The translations under genes were made by a program, and so were the position numbers. From Nemania diffusa (lineage: Eukaryota; Ascomycota; Sordariomycetes; Xylariales; Xylariaceae), in contig JBBPUQ010000007.1 in the NCBI GenBank assembly GCA_038501195.1, positions 1,341,501 through 1,405,500 of the forward strand: 64,000 bases of DNA, read 5' to 3'. Below are positions 27,194 through 43,894 of this stretch, in pieces (position 1 is the stretch's first letter; each line of letters begins with the position of its first letter). The notes beneath the pieces are model-generated. The model saw nothing but the letters and a program-made list of their open reading frames with translations. It made no database searches and was not told the origin of the DNA.

Positions 27194-30100
27194 AATTTTT
27201 TTTATATAAATAAAATTTAATTTAAATTTTTATTATAATAAATATTTAAATTATAAATTTTTTATAAATTAATATTTTTAAATAATAAAAAAATATTTTT
27301 AATATATATAATTAATTTATATATAAAAGTTTTTAATTTTTGTTATTTTTTTATTATATTAATAATTAATTTAATAAAATTATTAATTTTTATATAATAT
27401 TAAATATATATTTAAAAACTTTTTTATTTTTTATATATATAATATTATTTTTTTATATTAATTTTATTATTATTAAAATTTTTTTTTATAAATATTTTTT
27501 TTTATATTATTTTTTTTTATTTTAATAATTTTATTAAAAAACTTTTTATATTAAAGTTTTAATTATAAAATTTTTATATATATATTAAAAAATATTTTAA
27601 TATATTTATTAAATATTATTAATTATTATAATTTTATTTTTTTTAAATTATTTTATAATAAAATTTATTTAATTTAATATATAATAATAAAACTTTTTTA
27701 ATTTTTTATTTTTTTTTATTATATTTAAAATTTATAATTTTTTTTTTTAAATATTTAAAATTTTATTTTAAAAATAAATTTTTTAAATATTTATATAATT
27801 AATTTATATAAAATTATTAAAATTTCTTTTAAAAATTTAATAAATAAAATTTAAAAATATTTTTTTTATTATTATTAATAATTTTATAATATATTTTTAT
27901 TATTAAATTAATTTATTTATTTTTTTTTTTTTTATAAAATATATATTTATTTTTTTATTAAAAAATTTAAATTTTATTAATATTTATTAATTTAATTAAT
28001 TATTTTTTATTAAATTTAAAATATTTATTATTTTATTATTATTATATATTTATATATTTTAATTATAAAATTTTATATTTTTTTATAATTTAATTTTTTT
28101 TTTATTAATTTAAATATTAATTTTTTTATTTTAATTTTTTTATTTTTAAATTAAATATTATTTTTATAATTTAATTAATTAATATTTTATATAAAAATAA
28201 ATTTTTTAATAATTTTTATAATAATAATATTTATATTATATTTAATATTAATAATATTTTAAATTAATTTTTTTAAAAATAATTAATAAAAAATTATAAC
28301 TTTTAATTTATTTATAATTAATAAAAAAAAAATTTAATTTTATTTTATAAATTTAAAATAATTTATTTATAAATTTAATTATAAATTAAAAATTATAATT
28401 ATTAATAAAACTTTTTAATTAATTATATATTTAATATAATTTATTATAATATATTTTTATAATTTATTTTATAATTATTATATTTTTATAAATTATAATT
28501 TATATAAATTTAAATAATTTATTAATTATATAAAAAATTATATTGTTTTTATTATTATTAAAATAAAAATATTTAAAATTTATTATTATATATTATTATA
28601 TATATTTTAATATTTTTAAAAGTTTTAATTTTTTTAATATTTTATTTTTTAAAATTTTAATTATTTTATATAAATAGTTTATTATATATTAATTTATTTT
28701 TTTATAAATTTTAAATTATTAATATTTTTAAATTATTAAAATTTATATTTTATTTTTTTTTAAATAAATAATAATTAATTAAATATATATTTTTTTAATT
28801 AATTTAATATATAAATAATTAATATTTAATATTATTAAATATTTTTTATATAATATTAAATTATTTAATATTATTTAATTTAATTTTTAATTAATATAAA
28901 TTTTTTTTTTATATTTAATTAAACTTTTATTAATTTTATTAATTTTTAAAACTAAATTAATTAATAATATTTTAAAAACTAATAAAAATATATTATTATT
29001 TTTTAATATATATATTATTATAAATTTTTAAAAAGTTTTTTTTAAAAAACTTATTAATTTAAATAAAATTATTATTTTTTATTTATTTTTTTTTCTTTTT
29101 TTATTTTTATATTTTTTAAAAGTTTTAAAAAAATATTAATAATAATATTTTTTAAATTTAAATAATATATAATTATAAAATTATAATAATTTATTAATTT
29201 TATTTATTTTATTTATTAAAAATTTAATATTTTTTTTATATTAAAATATTTTAAAATTATATAATTTATTAAAATTATAAAAAAATATTATATATTAATA
29301 AGTTTTATTTTTTAATATAATAGTTTTTTTCTAATTATTAATATTTTTTTATTATATATTTTATAATTAAATTTTATATTATAAAATATTTAATATTATA
29401 ATATTAAAAAAATTAATTTTTATTATAAATTTAATATTATAAAAAAAATAATATAAAATAAATATGTTTATTAAAATTATTTATAAAATTTTAAATATTT
29501 TTTAATATTTTAAAATTTATTAAAATATTATATTAATATATATAAAATTAATAAATAATTTTATAATTTATTTATATTTTTTTATAAACTTTTTATAAAA
29601 GTTATAAAAATTTAAAAATAATTATATTTTTTTAAAATATATATATTTTTTTTTTTATTATAAAATAAATTTTAATAATATATAATTTTTATTTTTTTTA
29701 AATTAATTTTTATTTTATATATTTTTATAATAAATTTTAAAAACTTAGTTTTTATTATATAAAATTTTTATTTTTTAAAATTAATTTATAATTTAGTTTT
29801 TTTTAAATAAATTAATATTTTATTAATATAATATTTATATTTTAATTTATTATTAAAATAAATTAATATATTATTAATATATATTATATAAAAAATATTT
29901 AAATAATTTTTTAATATATTATTTATATAATATTAAAATATTATAAATTTATTTATTAATTTAAATAAAAATATTTTAAATTAATAAATTTTATATTTTA
30001 TTTAAAAAGTTATTAATAATTTATTTTTTTTAAATATTTAAATATAATAAAAAATTTATTAAATATTTATTTTTATATAAACTTTAATTTAAAATATTTT

Positions 30101-33100
30101 AATTAAAATTTTATTAATTAAAAATAAAAAATATTTATTTTTTTAAATAATTAAATTTAATTTTTTATAATTTATATAAAGTTATAAAAAATTGTTTTTT
30201 TTTTAATAAATAAAACTAATATTATTTATAATATTATTATTAATTTAATAAAATTTTTTATTAAATTATTATTAATATATTTTTAATATATTTTTGTTTT
30301 TTTTAATATTATTTTATATAATATATTATATTTTAAAAAAGTTTTAAAAAATTTATTAATAATAATTTAATAATTAATATTTAAATAATATAAAAAAAAA
30401 TTATTTAAAACTATTTTATTAAATATATTAAAATATTTATAATATTTTTTAAATATTATATATAATGTTATTTTTATTAACTTTTTTTTATTTTTTATTA
30501 ACTTTTTATATTTTTTTAAAAAAATTATTTAATTTAATTTATATAATAAAATTATATTATATAAAATAATATTTTTTTATTTTATTATTATATTAAATTT
30601 TATAATATTAATAATATTAATTTAAATTAATTAATATTTATATTATTTAATTATATTTTTTTATAATTAATATAAATTATATTAATTATATTTTATATTT
30701 AATTTATAATTTTTATATTTTTTTTTTATAAAAAAAATATAAAAATTTAAATTGTTTTTATAAAGTTTTTTTTATAATATATATTTTATATATTATATTT
30801 TTTATTATAAATAGTTTTTATTTATATTAAAACTAATTTATAAAAGTTATAAAATTAAAATAAATAATTAAAAAATAATTAAAAAAAAAATTTTTTATAT
30901 AATTTTTATTTATTTTTTTTAATATTAAAATTTATTAATATAAAAATAAACTTTTTTAAATTTAGTTTTTATTTTTTTTTTAATTTTTTTTTTTTTAATA
31001 TATTTAATTTATATATATATATTTTTTTTTTTTTTATTTTTTATATTTATTAATTTTTATTAATAGTTTATATTTTATTAATAATTAAAATTAATAATTA
31101 AATTTTTTATATTATTTATTAAAATTTTAAAAGTTTTATATTTTAATTTTTAATTATTAAAAAATAATAGCTTTTTTTTTTTATTATTTATTAAATTATT
31201 ATAATAATTTAAATATTTTTTTTTATAATAATATTATATTTTATATTTATTATTAATAAAAATATATTTAAAATTATTTTATTTTATATATAAAAATATA
31301 TTTTTAAAACAATATTAATAATTTATATAGTTTTTTTATTATAATTTATTATTTAAAATAATATAAATTTTATAATTATTTTAAATTTTAAATATATTAA
31401 AATCTTTATAATAAAATTTAATTTAATTAATAAATATATATTTATTTTTATATTAATTAATATTTTTATTAATAAAATAAATATATTATTTATTATTATA
31501 TAATTTATTAAAAAAAAGTTTTTTTTAAATAGTTTTTATAAAAAATTAAATAATATTTTTTTATATTTATTTATATTTTATATTAATATATAAATTTATT
31601 TAAAATAAAAATTTAATTATTTTAAATAATATTTTTTAGTTTTTTTTTTAATATAGTTTATATTTATTTAAATTTTATAGTTTAAATAAAAATAATATTA
31701 ATATAAATTATATTAAATTATTTAAAATTAAATTTATAAATATATTTATTATTTTTATATTTTTAATTATAATATATAAAATATTAATTTTATAAAATTA
31801 AAACTTTTATTTAATTAAATAAAACTTTAATATAAATATAATAATTATTTAAAGTTATATTTAAATTAAAAATATTTAAATATTTAATGTTATTTTTTTA
31901 ATATAAATTTAATTTTATAAGTTTTTTTTTTTATTTAATTATTTTTAAAAAGTTTTTTTTTTATTATATTTTTTAAATAATAAAATTTTTATATTATTAA
32001 TAATTATATATTTAAATATAATTATAAAAGTTAATAAATATTATTTAATTATTATATAACTTTTTAATATATAGTTTATTAATTTATTTTAATAATTTAT
32101 TATATAAATTTTTTTTAAAGTTTATAAAATTAATTTAAATTATATAAACTTATTAAAGTTTTATATTTTAAAATTTTAATATTTAATTTATACTTTTTTA
32201 TATTTATTAAAGTTATAATAATAAATAAATAAATAATTTAAAACTTTTATATTTATTTTTAAAATAAACTTTTTTTTATAATTATTTATAATAAATATTA
32301 TAATATTTTTAAAAATAAAACTTTTTATTTAATTAATAATATAGTTGATTTTTTTTAAATTTTAATTATAATAGTTAATATTTTTAATTAATTTTGTTTT
32401 TAACAATATAAACTAATATTTAAATTAAATTTTAATTTTATTTTTAATTAATTTATTATTAATAAATATAAATAAATTAACTACTTTAGTTAATAATTTA
32501 ATTTTTTTTTTAATAATTATAAAAGTTTTATTAATAGTTTTAAATTTTAAAATGTTTTTTTATTTATATTTTTATTACTAAATTATTTCAATAAAAACTA
32601 AATTATTAATAAAAGTTATTAATATAAGTTTTAATATTATAGCTATTATAAATATAATTTAGTTTTAAAAAATTTTAATTTAATTTTTTAAATTTATAAT
32701 TTTTTTTTTATAAATATTTATAACTTTATAAAATATAATATTTTAAAAGTTAATTTTTTAATAAATTATATTTACTTTTTATTATTTAGTTTTTTTTTTA
32801 ATTTAATTATTTAAATATATAAAAAATAAATGCTTTATTTAAAAAAGTTTATTATATTTTTTAACTTTTTTATAATTTTTTAAATAATATTTAATTATAA
32901 AATTTAATATTTAAACTTTTAATATATTATTTTATTATAAATATTTATTATTATTTAAAATTATTTAAAAGTTATTAATTTATTATATTTAAATTATATT
33001 TTTTTTTTATTTTTAATAAAAAAAATAAAAACTATTTAAAAAGTTTTATTTTAAATAATAAAATATTTAATATTAATTATTATTATTTATTATATTTTTT

Positions 33101-33470
33101 AAACTTTTTATAAATATTAAAAATAAAAAATTTTTTATTATTAAAAATGTTATAATAAAACTTATTATTATTATTTATAATATATTTTATAATATAAATA
33201 TATTTTATATAATTTTTAAATAAACTTTAAAAATTTTAAAATTATTAATATAGTTTATTTTATTTATAATTTAGTTATATTTAAAAAGCAAACTTTATTA
33301 ATTTATTTTTAATAAATTAAATTTATTGTTTAATTTTTTTATAATTAGTAATAAATACATTATTATTAAAAGTTAGTTATATTATTTTAATATATTAAAA
33401 TTAATTAATTTATTTAAAAATTTTTAAAAATTTATTATTTTTTTAAATAGTTAAAATAAACTTTAGTTTT

Positions 33471-33779
33471 ATAATAAATATAATATTAGTAATAAATTTA
33501 AAAACTAAATAATATTATATATTTAAAAAAAAAAACTAAAATTAAAAAAACTAAAAAATAAACTTAACTTTTTTAATTAAATTAATATATTTATATAAAT
33601 ATTTTTTTATTTATTATTTTTATTTTTTTATATTTATTATTTTATTTAATTTTTAATAGATTTATTATTTTTAATAAATAATAAAATTTATTTAATTATT
33701 TTAATTATTTATTAATTATATTATATATATTAATTATTTTTAAAATTTATTTATTTAAATATAAATATAGTTTATAATA
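33471..33779 (+). repeat. dispersed repeat B, less mutated copy
   Basis: Partner of 26888-27193, with a handful of retained C and G residues. Reverse transcriptase copy 3 begins about 1.6 kb downstream. Confidence 0.75.
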
Positions 33780-35399
33780 ACAAAATAAAAAAAATAATTT
33801 AAAATTATTTTAAATAATAAAAATATTAAAATAACTAATATATTTTTAAAAAAAATATATTTAAAACTTATAAAAAAAAAATTAACTAGTTTATAAAAAA
33901 AAAAAAATATTTTATTTATTAAAAAAAAAAACATTAAATTTAAAATTATTTTTAAATAAATAAATTTATAATAATTATTATTAAAAGTTAAAAAATTAAA
34001 TTATTAATTATATATTTAAAATATAAAAATATTAAATAAATTAAAAATAAAAAATAAAAAAAAATTTAACTTTAAAATTATTAAACTTTTTTTTAAAAAT
34101 ATTATTAAATAAATTAATTATAAATAATATAAAAGATTTTTTAATATTATTTTTAAATAAAAATTTATTTTTAACAATTATTATAATAAAAATAAATAAA
34201 TAAATTTTTATTATTAAAGTTTTAATTAATATAAAAATAAATAAATATATTTTTATAAATATAATATTTATTAAAAAAATTATAATAAAAATAAATATTA
34301 TAATTTATAATAATTTTATTTAATAAATTATAACTAAATATAATATTAATTTATATTAAAAAATAAACTAAACTTTAATAATAAATTTTTATTTATAAAA
34401 AAATATATTTTTAAAAATATATTTTTTATAATAATTAATATAAAATATAACTTTTTAATTAAAAAAATATTTTATAAACAATATAATATTTTAATAAATT
34501 ATAAATAATATTATTATATTTTTTTATTTTTAAATAAAAAATTTATAATAATTAAAAAAATAAATATAGTTAAAAAATATTTAAAAAAACTATATTATAA
34601 AAAATATAATAAAAAATATTTTTTAAATTTTATAAAAATTTTTTATATAAAAATATATAAAAAATAAATTATTAATTATAAATAGCTAAAATAAAAAAAG
34701 TTTTTTTGCTATTATTAAATTTATTTAAAAAAGTAAATTAAAAATATAATAAATAAAAATTATATAAATTATAAAAAAATATAATAAAATAATATAAATA
34801 TAAATTATTAATAAATATTATTATTATTAAAGTTATTTTTTTTATAAAATTTATTTATTATAAATAAATTAAACTATATATTATTAATATTAATAAAATT
34901 AATATAATAATTTGAAATAAAAAATATAATAAAATGTTTTTTTATAAAAAAAATAAAAAATTTAAAAAAAAAAACATAAAAATAAATTTTAATTAATTAT
35001 TATTAAATTAATTTATAAATTATTAAATTAATTTTATTTTTAATAAAATTATTAATAATTTAATTAATTATTTTTTATATAAATTATTAATTAAAAAATT
35101 AAAAATTATAAAAAAATATATAATAAAAAACTAATATAAAAGATTTATTGTTTTAAAAAATATTTTATTTATTATATTAATATTATTTGCTTTAAATTTA
35201 AATAAAAAGTTAAAACTTTATATTAATTATTAAAAAATTAATATTATTATAAAAAAAAACTATTATTTTTTATTTTTAATAAATAAAACTTTAGTTTAAA
35301 TTATTAAAGTTAATATTTTTATAAAAATTAATATATAATAAATATTTTATTAATTTTATATATATTTAAATTATAAAAACTTAATTATTTTTAAAATAA

Positions 35400-35690
35400 A
35401 ATATAGTTTTTTTAAATATAAAATATTATTTTTTAAATTAATTAATAAATTAGTTATTTTTTAATAATATATAAATAATATTTTAAAAAAACATTTAAAT
35501 AATTTTTATAATATTTATATTAATAATATATTTATTTATTTAAATAATTTAAAAAAATATAAATAATATATAAAAAAAATATTAAAAAAGTTATAAAATA
35601 TAAACTTATAAACTAATTTAAAAAAATATAAGTTTTATATTATTAAAATTAAATATTTAAAATTTATTATAAAAAGAAATAAAATAAAAA
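35400..35690 (+). pseudogene. RIP-destroyed Ty3/gypsy-like reverse transcriptase, copy 3
   Basis: The best preserved of three copies. One frame reads IYINNIFIYLNNLKKYK, then YIKKILKK, and, after stops, TNLKKYKFYIIKIKYL. The order and spacing match the gypsy-type reverse transcriptase palm: catalytic Y-x-D-D core, connecting helix, and the conserved K-C-x-F segment. Asp-to-Asn, Glu-to-Lys and Cys-to-Tyr replacements are what G-to-A change gives. Homology to copy 1 can be followed upstream to about 35000. It is non-functional. Confidence 0.55.
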
Positions 35691-38302
35691 TAAACTTTGA
35701 AAAAATTATAATAATATAAAATTAAAAATAACTAATAAATATAAAAATAATTTAATTATTTTTAAAATTTTATAATTTTTATAATTAATTTATTTTAAAA
35801 TATAATTATAAAATAAAGCTTTTATTTAAATTAATTAAAAAAAATATAATATATTAATAAAATAAAAACTATAAAATAGCTTTTTTAAAGTTTAAAAAAT
35901 AATTAATTTTAATATTAATATTAATTTATTATAATTATAATAAAAAGATTTATATAAAAACTAATGTTTTTAATAAAGTAATAATAAAAGTTTTATTATA
36001 AAAAAAAAAAAAAAGTTTTTAATACTTTGTTATATATTATTTAAAAACTTTATATAAAAAAAAACTAAATTATAATATTTTAAATAAAAAAATATTAATA
36101 ATAATTAAAAGATTTAAATATTAATAATTTAAATTAATAAATATATAAAAAAAATAACTATTTTTAATAATAATTAATTATTAAATTTTTAAATTTTTTA
36201 ATATTAAATAATAATTAAATTTTTAATAAATTAACTAAGTAAATTTAATAATTTAATATTATTTTATTATTATATATTAATTAAAATTAAAAAATATAAT
36301 AATTAATTTATTATTAAAAAAACAAAAAAACTTACAAACTTAAAAAAATAAAATAAAATATTAATAATATATAATTTTATTTAAATTAATAAATAAAAAA
36401 AAAAAACTTATAAATATAAATTTAATAATTAAGTTATTTTATTTAAAATAAAATATAAAAATTAATATATAATTATTTATAATATTATTAATTAATAAAG
36501 TTTTAAAATATAATTAAAAACTTTTTAATTTAAAAATATATTAAATTAAAATATAATTAAATTAATTTAATAATTAAACTTTAAATAAAAATTTAATAAT
36601 TTATAAAAAATAACTTATAGTTTTATAAATAAATTACTTTTTTTATAAAACTTTTAAAAAAAATCTATAATAAAATAACAATAGTTTATTTTAAATATAA
36701 CAAAATAAAAAAACTAATATTATTATAATATTAATAGCTTAAATTAATAATAAATAATAATAAATATATTATTAATTATTTTAAATATTATTTAATAAAA
36801 ATATTAAAAAATAAAACTTTAAAGTTATTATAATTTATTTTTATATTTTTATAACTGTTTTAATATATAATTATTAATTTTAAAAAATTAATATTAAATA
36901 AAAAAAAAAACAAGTTTATATTTATAATAATAAATCGATTTAATAAATTATTATAACTAATATTTTATAATAAATTAATAATTATATAAAAAATAATATA
37001 ATTATATTATAAAAATTTATTTAAAGTTTTTAAATTATTAAAATAAATTAATTTAAATTAAAAATTTTAATTTTTTTTTTTTTATTAATAAATTAATAAA
37101 AATATTAAATATTAAATAAACTTTATTATTAATAAAATATTATAAATTTATAAAATAAATTAAAACTGCTATTGAATATTTAAATTAATAATTATGTTTT
37201 TTTTATAATTATTATTAAAATAATTAAATAAATATATTATTAATAATAAATTTTACTATTATATTTTTATTATATAATTTAATAAAATTATAACTATATA
37301 AAATATTATTTAAATTTTTAATGTTTAGTTATTATAACTAAAAAAATAAAATATAAAAATTTATAAATTTATTTTTAATTAAATAATTAAATTAAAAAAA
37401 AATTTAATAAAAAACTAATATTATTAAATAATATATAAAAATAATATAAATAATATTTAAATAAACTAAAAAAAAAATACTATATTAAAAAAATTAATAT
37501 AAATAAAAATTTAACTTTAAAATAAATAATTATATATTTATTATAAAAAAGTATTAATTTTAAATTATTAATAAACTTTTTAATAAATTAAATTATTTTT
37601 TTATTTAATAATATTTTGAAATTTTTAAATAAATAAACTTTATTATTTTTTAATTAAAAGTTTTAAATAATTAAAAATTAATAAATTTATATTATATTAA
37701 TTAATTATAAAAGTTTTTAAATAACTTGTTATTAAAATAACAAATAAATAAACTTAAAAATAAAATAATCTTTTTTATAAAAAACAAATAAAAATAAAAA
37801 ATAAAACAAATATATATTTTATAATTTTATTATAAAAAAACTTTATAATATTAAATTAATTAAAAAAATTAAAATTTTAATAATTAGTAATATTTTATTA
37901 GTAATTTTAAAATTTTAATTAAAATATTATTAATATTTTATAAAATAAACTTTAAAATAGCAAAACTTTTAAAATAGTTAAAAAAATAACTATAAATAAT
38001 AAAAAATTCTTTTTTTTAAAAATATATAAAAATAATAATATATTAAAAAAAGATTTTATAAAAATAATTAAAAAATTATAAAAAAAAAATATAAACATAA
38101 ATATAATTATAAATAAAATTATTATAATTTTATAATAATTATTTATAAAAAAGCTTTATATATTTTTATAAAATAAAAGTTTATAATATAATAATATTAA
38201 AGTAAATATTTAAAATGATTTTTTTTTTATTAAAATATAAATAATAAATTTAAATTTTTAAAATATTAATTTTAAAATAAAATTTTTTTAATAAAAAAAA
38301 TA

Positions 38303-38520
38303 GTTATAATTAAATAATTAAATTAAATAATATTTAAAATAATATTTATAATTAAAATAAAACTAATAATTTATATATATAATTTATTATATATTTATAA
38401 ATATATATTTATATAAATTAAATTTAATATAATTTTTTGTTTTTTTTTATTTTATAATTAATATATAAATAATATTTTATTTATAAGCTTTGTTTTATTT
38501 AAATATATTAATTATAATAA
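38303..38520 (+). repeat. dispersed repeat C, copy 2
   Basis: Partner of 25145-25360. It retains AGCTTTG where the other copy has AACTTTA. Confidence 0.7.
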
Positions 38521-41026
38521 AATATATAAATTTTTTTAAAACTTTATAACTTTTATTAAAAATTTATAAAAAATTATAATTAAATTATTAAATTTATAAT
38601 ATAATTAATAAAAAATAAATAACTTTTTAATAAATTAATAAATATAATTAATATTTTAATAATTAAAAAAAGCTTTTATATTTTATTTAACATTATAATA
38701 TTATAAATATAATTTATTTATTTAAATTAAAATTAATATTTTTAATAATATAATTATAAATATTTTATTTTAAAAATATAAAAATAATTAATATTTAATT
38801 ATATATTATTTTAAAATATTATATAATATTAAATTAAATTATAAAACTTTTAATAAAAAAATATTTATAATATTTTTAACTTTTAAAAAATAATAATTTA
38901 AATTAATTAATAATTATATTAAATTATTTTTAATAATAATTAATTATTAAAATTTAAAATATTTTAATTAAAAATAATATTTAAATTTATAATAATTTAA
39001 AAAAATAAAACTATTTATAAAATATAATTTTTATATTATTTATTATTTTAAAAAAAAAAATATTAATTAATATTTTAATAAAAAAATATAAAAACTTTAT
39101 TATATAAAAAAAAAAAAAATATAAAAATATTTAATAATTTTTTAATTAATAAATAATATTATTTATAATATATTTATATAAATAATATATTAAATTAAAT
39201 TATTTATTATAAAATTATAAAAAAACATAAAAATTTTATAAAATTTTTAATTAATTATAAAAATATTTAAAAAAAAACAAAAAAGATTTTAATATAAAAA
39301 TTTATTAAAAAGAAATATTTTTTAATAATAATAATTTATAATAATTAATTAATAATTTAATTAATTATAATAAAAAATTTATAATTTATAGTTTTTTATA
39401 TTTATATATATAATTTATTTAAAAAATAAATAATAAAATAATTATTATAAATTTAAAAAGAAATATATATATATAAACTTTTTATAAAATATTATTAATA
39501 ATTTATATTTAAAAAAAATTATAATATATATATTTTTAATTATATAAAATATTGTTTTATAAAAATTTTATATAATAAAATATTAAATAAATTCTTTTTT
39601 TTTTTTTAAATTATATTTAAAAATATTTAATTATAAATTTTAAATAAATATATAAAAGTAAATATAAATATATTAATATATTAATTATATTAAATTAATT
39701 AAAAAACAAATTTAAATTATATTATATATTATATAAATAATTATAAAAAATATTATATAAATATATTATAAATTTTTTTTTAAATTTTTTAAATATTAAT
39801 TATATTAATTTTTAATAAAAAGTTTTTATTTATATTTATTTTTATAAATAAATTATATTAAATTATAAAAATTTAATATATTTTAATATTTATAAATTAT
39901 TATAAAATTATAAAATAAATTAAAATTATAAATTAATATTTAAATTAATAATTTTAATTTTATATTAATTATTATTAAAATAATTAATTTAAATAAATTT
40001 TAATTATAAATTATATATAAATATTATTATTTTATAAATTTATTAAATTGTTTTTTTATAAAATTAAAATAAACTTTTTAATATTATTTTATTTTAATTA
40101 TAAAAATTATTTAATAAAAAAAAAATTAAAAAATTTATTAATAATTAAAAAAATATTATAATTTATAAATTTTATTAAATAAAATTTAAAATATATATAA
40201 TATTATATAATAATATAAATTAATAAAAAATATTAAAATTTTAATTTTAATATAAATAATTATATATTTATATTAAAAAAATAATAATTATAAATAATTA
40301 ATAAACTTTTAAATAAATTTAATTATTTAATAATATAATAAATATATAAAATTTTTAAAAAATAATAATAATATATATATATTATAAATTTTTTTTATTT
40401 AAAAAATTATAAATTAATATTATATTAATTAATTATAAAAGTATTTTAATAATTTATTAATAAATTAAAAAAACAACAATTTTAAAAATAAAATATTTAA
40501 ATTTAAAAAAAAAAAAATTAAAAAAAAAAATATATATATATAATATATATATTATTAAAAACTATAATATTAAATTAATTAAAAAAGTTAAAATATTAAT
40601 AATAAATAATATTATATTAAAAATTTTTAAAATAATTTTATATTATTAAAAAAATTTTATAATAATAATTTAAATATAATAAAACTATTATTAAAATTAA
40701 AAAATTAATTATAAATAATTTAAAATAATATAATTATAAAATTTTATAAAAATAATAATTAATTAATTTTATAAAAAAAAAAAAATTATATAAAAAATAT
40801 ATTTAAAATATAATATTAAAAAAAAATATAATATTAATATATAAAAAAACTATATTATAATTTAAAAAAAAAAAGTTTAATAATTAATAATATAATAATT
40901 ATTTAAAGCAATTTTTTTTATTAAAAAATAATTAATTAAAATTTAAATATTTAATTTTTATAATTTATAAATAAATTATTTTTTTTTAAAAAAAAAATAA
41001 TTATAAATTAATTAATATTAATTTAA

Positions 41027-41206
41027 TTATTTAAATAAATTAAATAATTTTATAATATAATTAAATAAATAATTTTATTTATTATTGTTTTAAATTATTT
41101 TATATATATATATATAAATAATTTTTTTATAAAAAAATCTTTAATTTTTTTTTTTTTTTTTTTATAAATTTTTTATATAATATAGCTTTATTTATTTAAA
41201 ACTTTA
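41027..41206 (+). repeat. dispersed repeat D, copy 2
   Basis: Partner of 21347-21530 in the same orientation. It contains a T tract of about 20 bases and a retained ATATAGCTTTATTT. Confidence 0.65.
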
Positions 41207-43894
41207 ATTTTTTTATTAGTTTTATATAATAAAAATTTATTTAATTTAAAAAAGTTTAATTAAATAAATAATTAAATTATAATATATATATAAATTAAAA
41301 AATTAATAAATTAAAATATTAATAATTATTATTTTTTTTATTTAAATTTATTATATTAATTTTTAATTTTTAATATTAAAAGTTTTTTTTTTTTTATATT
41401 TTTTTTTTTATATTTTAATATTTTTATTTATATTTATTTTTAATTTTTTTATTTATTTATTATTTATATTTTTTTATATTTGTTTTATAATTATTTTATA
41501 AAAAGAATATATTAATTATAAAATTAAAAAAAAATAAATAATTATTTAATTATTTTATTAATATTTATATTTTAAATTTAATTTTTAATATATTAATAAT
41601 TATTTTTTTTAAATAATTATAAATAAATTATATTATAAAAATAAAATAAAATAAAAGTTTTAATTAATATTATTTTTAAATATAAAATTAAAAAATAATT
41701 AAATTTATTAAAAATAATAATAATAATATATTTTATTTTTTATAATATAAATAAATTTATATATAATTTTATTTTTAATAATATTTTTTTTAAATATTTT
41801 AATTTTTTATTTTTAATATATATAATTTATATATTTTTATTTAATAAATTTATTTTTTATATTTTAAAACTTTTAAAAAATAATAAATATAATTAAAAAA
41901 AGTAAATAATTTAATTAAATATATTTTTTATATAATATATTAAAAAATTAATATAAATTAAATTATTTTTTATTAAATTAAAACTTTTAATTTATTAATT
42001 TAAATTATTAAAAACTTTTAAATTAATATTATTTTTAATTAAATATAAATATATAAAAATAAAAATATTTTTTATATATTTTTTTAACATATTTTATTTT
42101 AATAATAATTTAAATTTTTAATTATTTTTTTATAATTATATATTTTAAAAAATAAATTTTATAAATTATAAATATATAATTATAATAAAAAGAATTTTTT
42201 TTTTTAAAAATTATAAACTTTTTTTTTATAAATTTTATTTTTAATTATAAATAAAAAAAAAAATTAATAAATATTATATTAAAAATTAAAAAATATAATT
42301 AAATAAAAAAAAAATTAGTTTTATTTATTAATGTTTATTAATATAGTTATATTTAATTTAAATTTATTATTTAAAATAAAAATTAAATATTTATATAAAT
42401 ATATTTTTATAAAATTTATATTTATAAATTTAAAATTTTAATTAATAAAATAAAATAAATTTATATTAATATTTATTTTTAAATTTATTATTTTTAATAA
42501 TAATTAAAAAAATTATTAATATATTTTTTAAATAAATTTTTAAATTTATTATATATATTATTTTAATTTTATAAAATATATTTAAAAAAATTAAAATAAA
42601 AATTTTAAAATATTTTAAAAAATATAATATTTATATTTTTTAAAATTTTAATTTTTTTATAAATTTAATTTTTATATTTTTATTTAACTTAATTAATTAT
42701 TAATAATATATTTATATAAATATGTTTAATATTATAATATTATTAATAAATTTTAATATAATAATAAAAATTTAATTAATAATTTCTTTTTATATAATTA
42801 TATAAAAAATTATAAAAAATTATTAAAATATTTATTATTAAAAATTTAATTTATTATTTAAAACTATTTATTAATATAAATTAAAAAATTTATATATAAA
42901 AAAAATAATTATTTAAAAAATAATTAAAAAAATTAAAAAAATTAAAAAAAAAAAATTATTTTTAAAAAATTAAAACTTTTATTTAAATTTAATATAAATT
43001 TTTATTTATTGTTTTTTATTTTTTATTTTTTTTTAAATAATAATTTTAATAATATATATAATTTTTTATTTAAAAAAAAAAAGTTTTATATTTAAAATTA
43101 AATTTAATTATTTTAAATTAATAAAGTTTTTATTTAATATATATTTTTTAATTTATTTTTTTTTTATTTTTTTATTTTTTAATTAATTATAAAAATTAAA
43201 TAATAATTTATATTTAAAATTAATTATTATAAATTATTATTATTTATTATAATATATAAAAATATAAAATTAATATTAATTATAATTATATTATAATTTT
43301 TAAATATTTTAATAATAATTTTAAAATTAAAAAAATAAAAAGTTTTATTTTAAATATAATTAAAAGTTTAAATTAATAATTTTAAAAATAATAAATTAAT
43401 TTAATATAATATTTTTAATTTATTATTTTTATAATATAATAATTTTAAAAATAATATAAAATAAATATAAAAATTATTAAAAAAATTAATAAAGCTTTTT
43501 TTAAAATTTAATAATAAAAATAATAATATAAATTAAAACTATTAATTTAATTTAATTTTATTAATAAATAAATTTATTTAAAAAAATTATAATTTAAAAA
43601 TTTAAATTAAATTAAATATTAAATTTTTTAAACTTATTAATAATTATTTTATAATTAAATTATTTTAAAATTAATTTTTTTTATAATAATTTATTATTTA
43701 TTTTATATTAATATTATATTATATATTATAAAACTTTTTATATTAAAAAATTATATTAATAATTAATAATAATTTTTATATTTATTTATATTTTAATTAT
43801 TTAATTTATAAATTTATTTTATTTTTATATATTTATTTAATTTATTAAATAAAAATATATTAAAAATAATATTATTTTATTTAAAAAAAATTAA

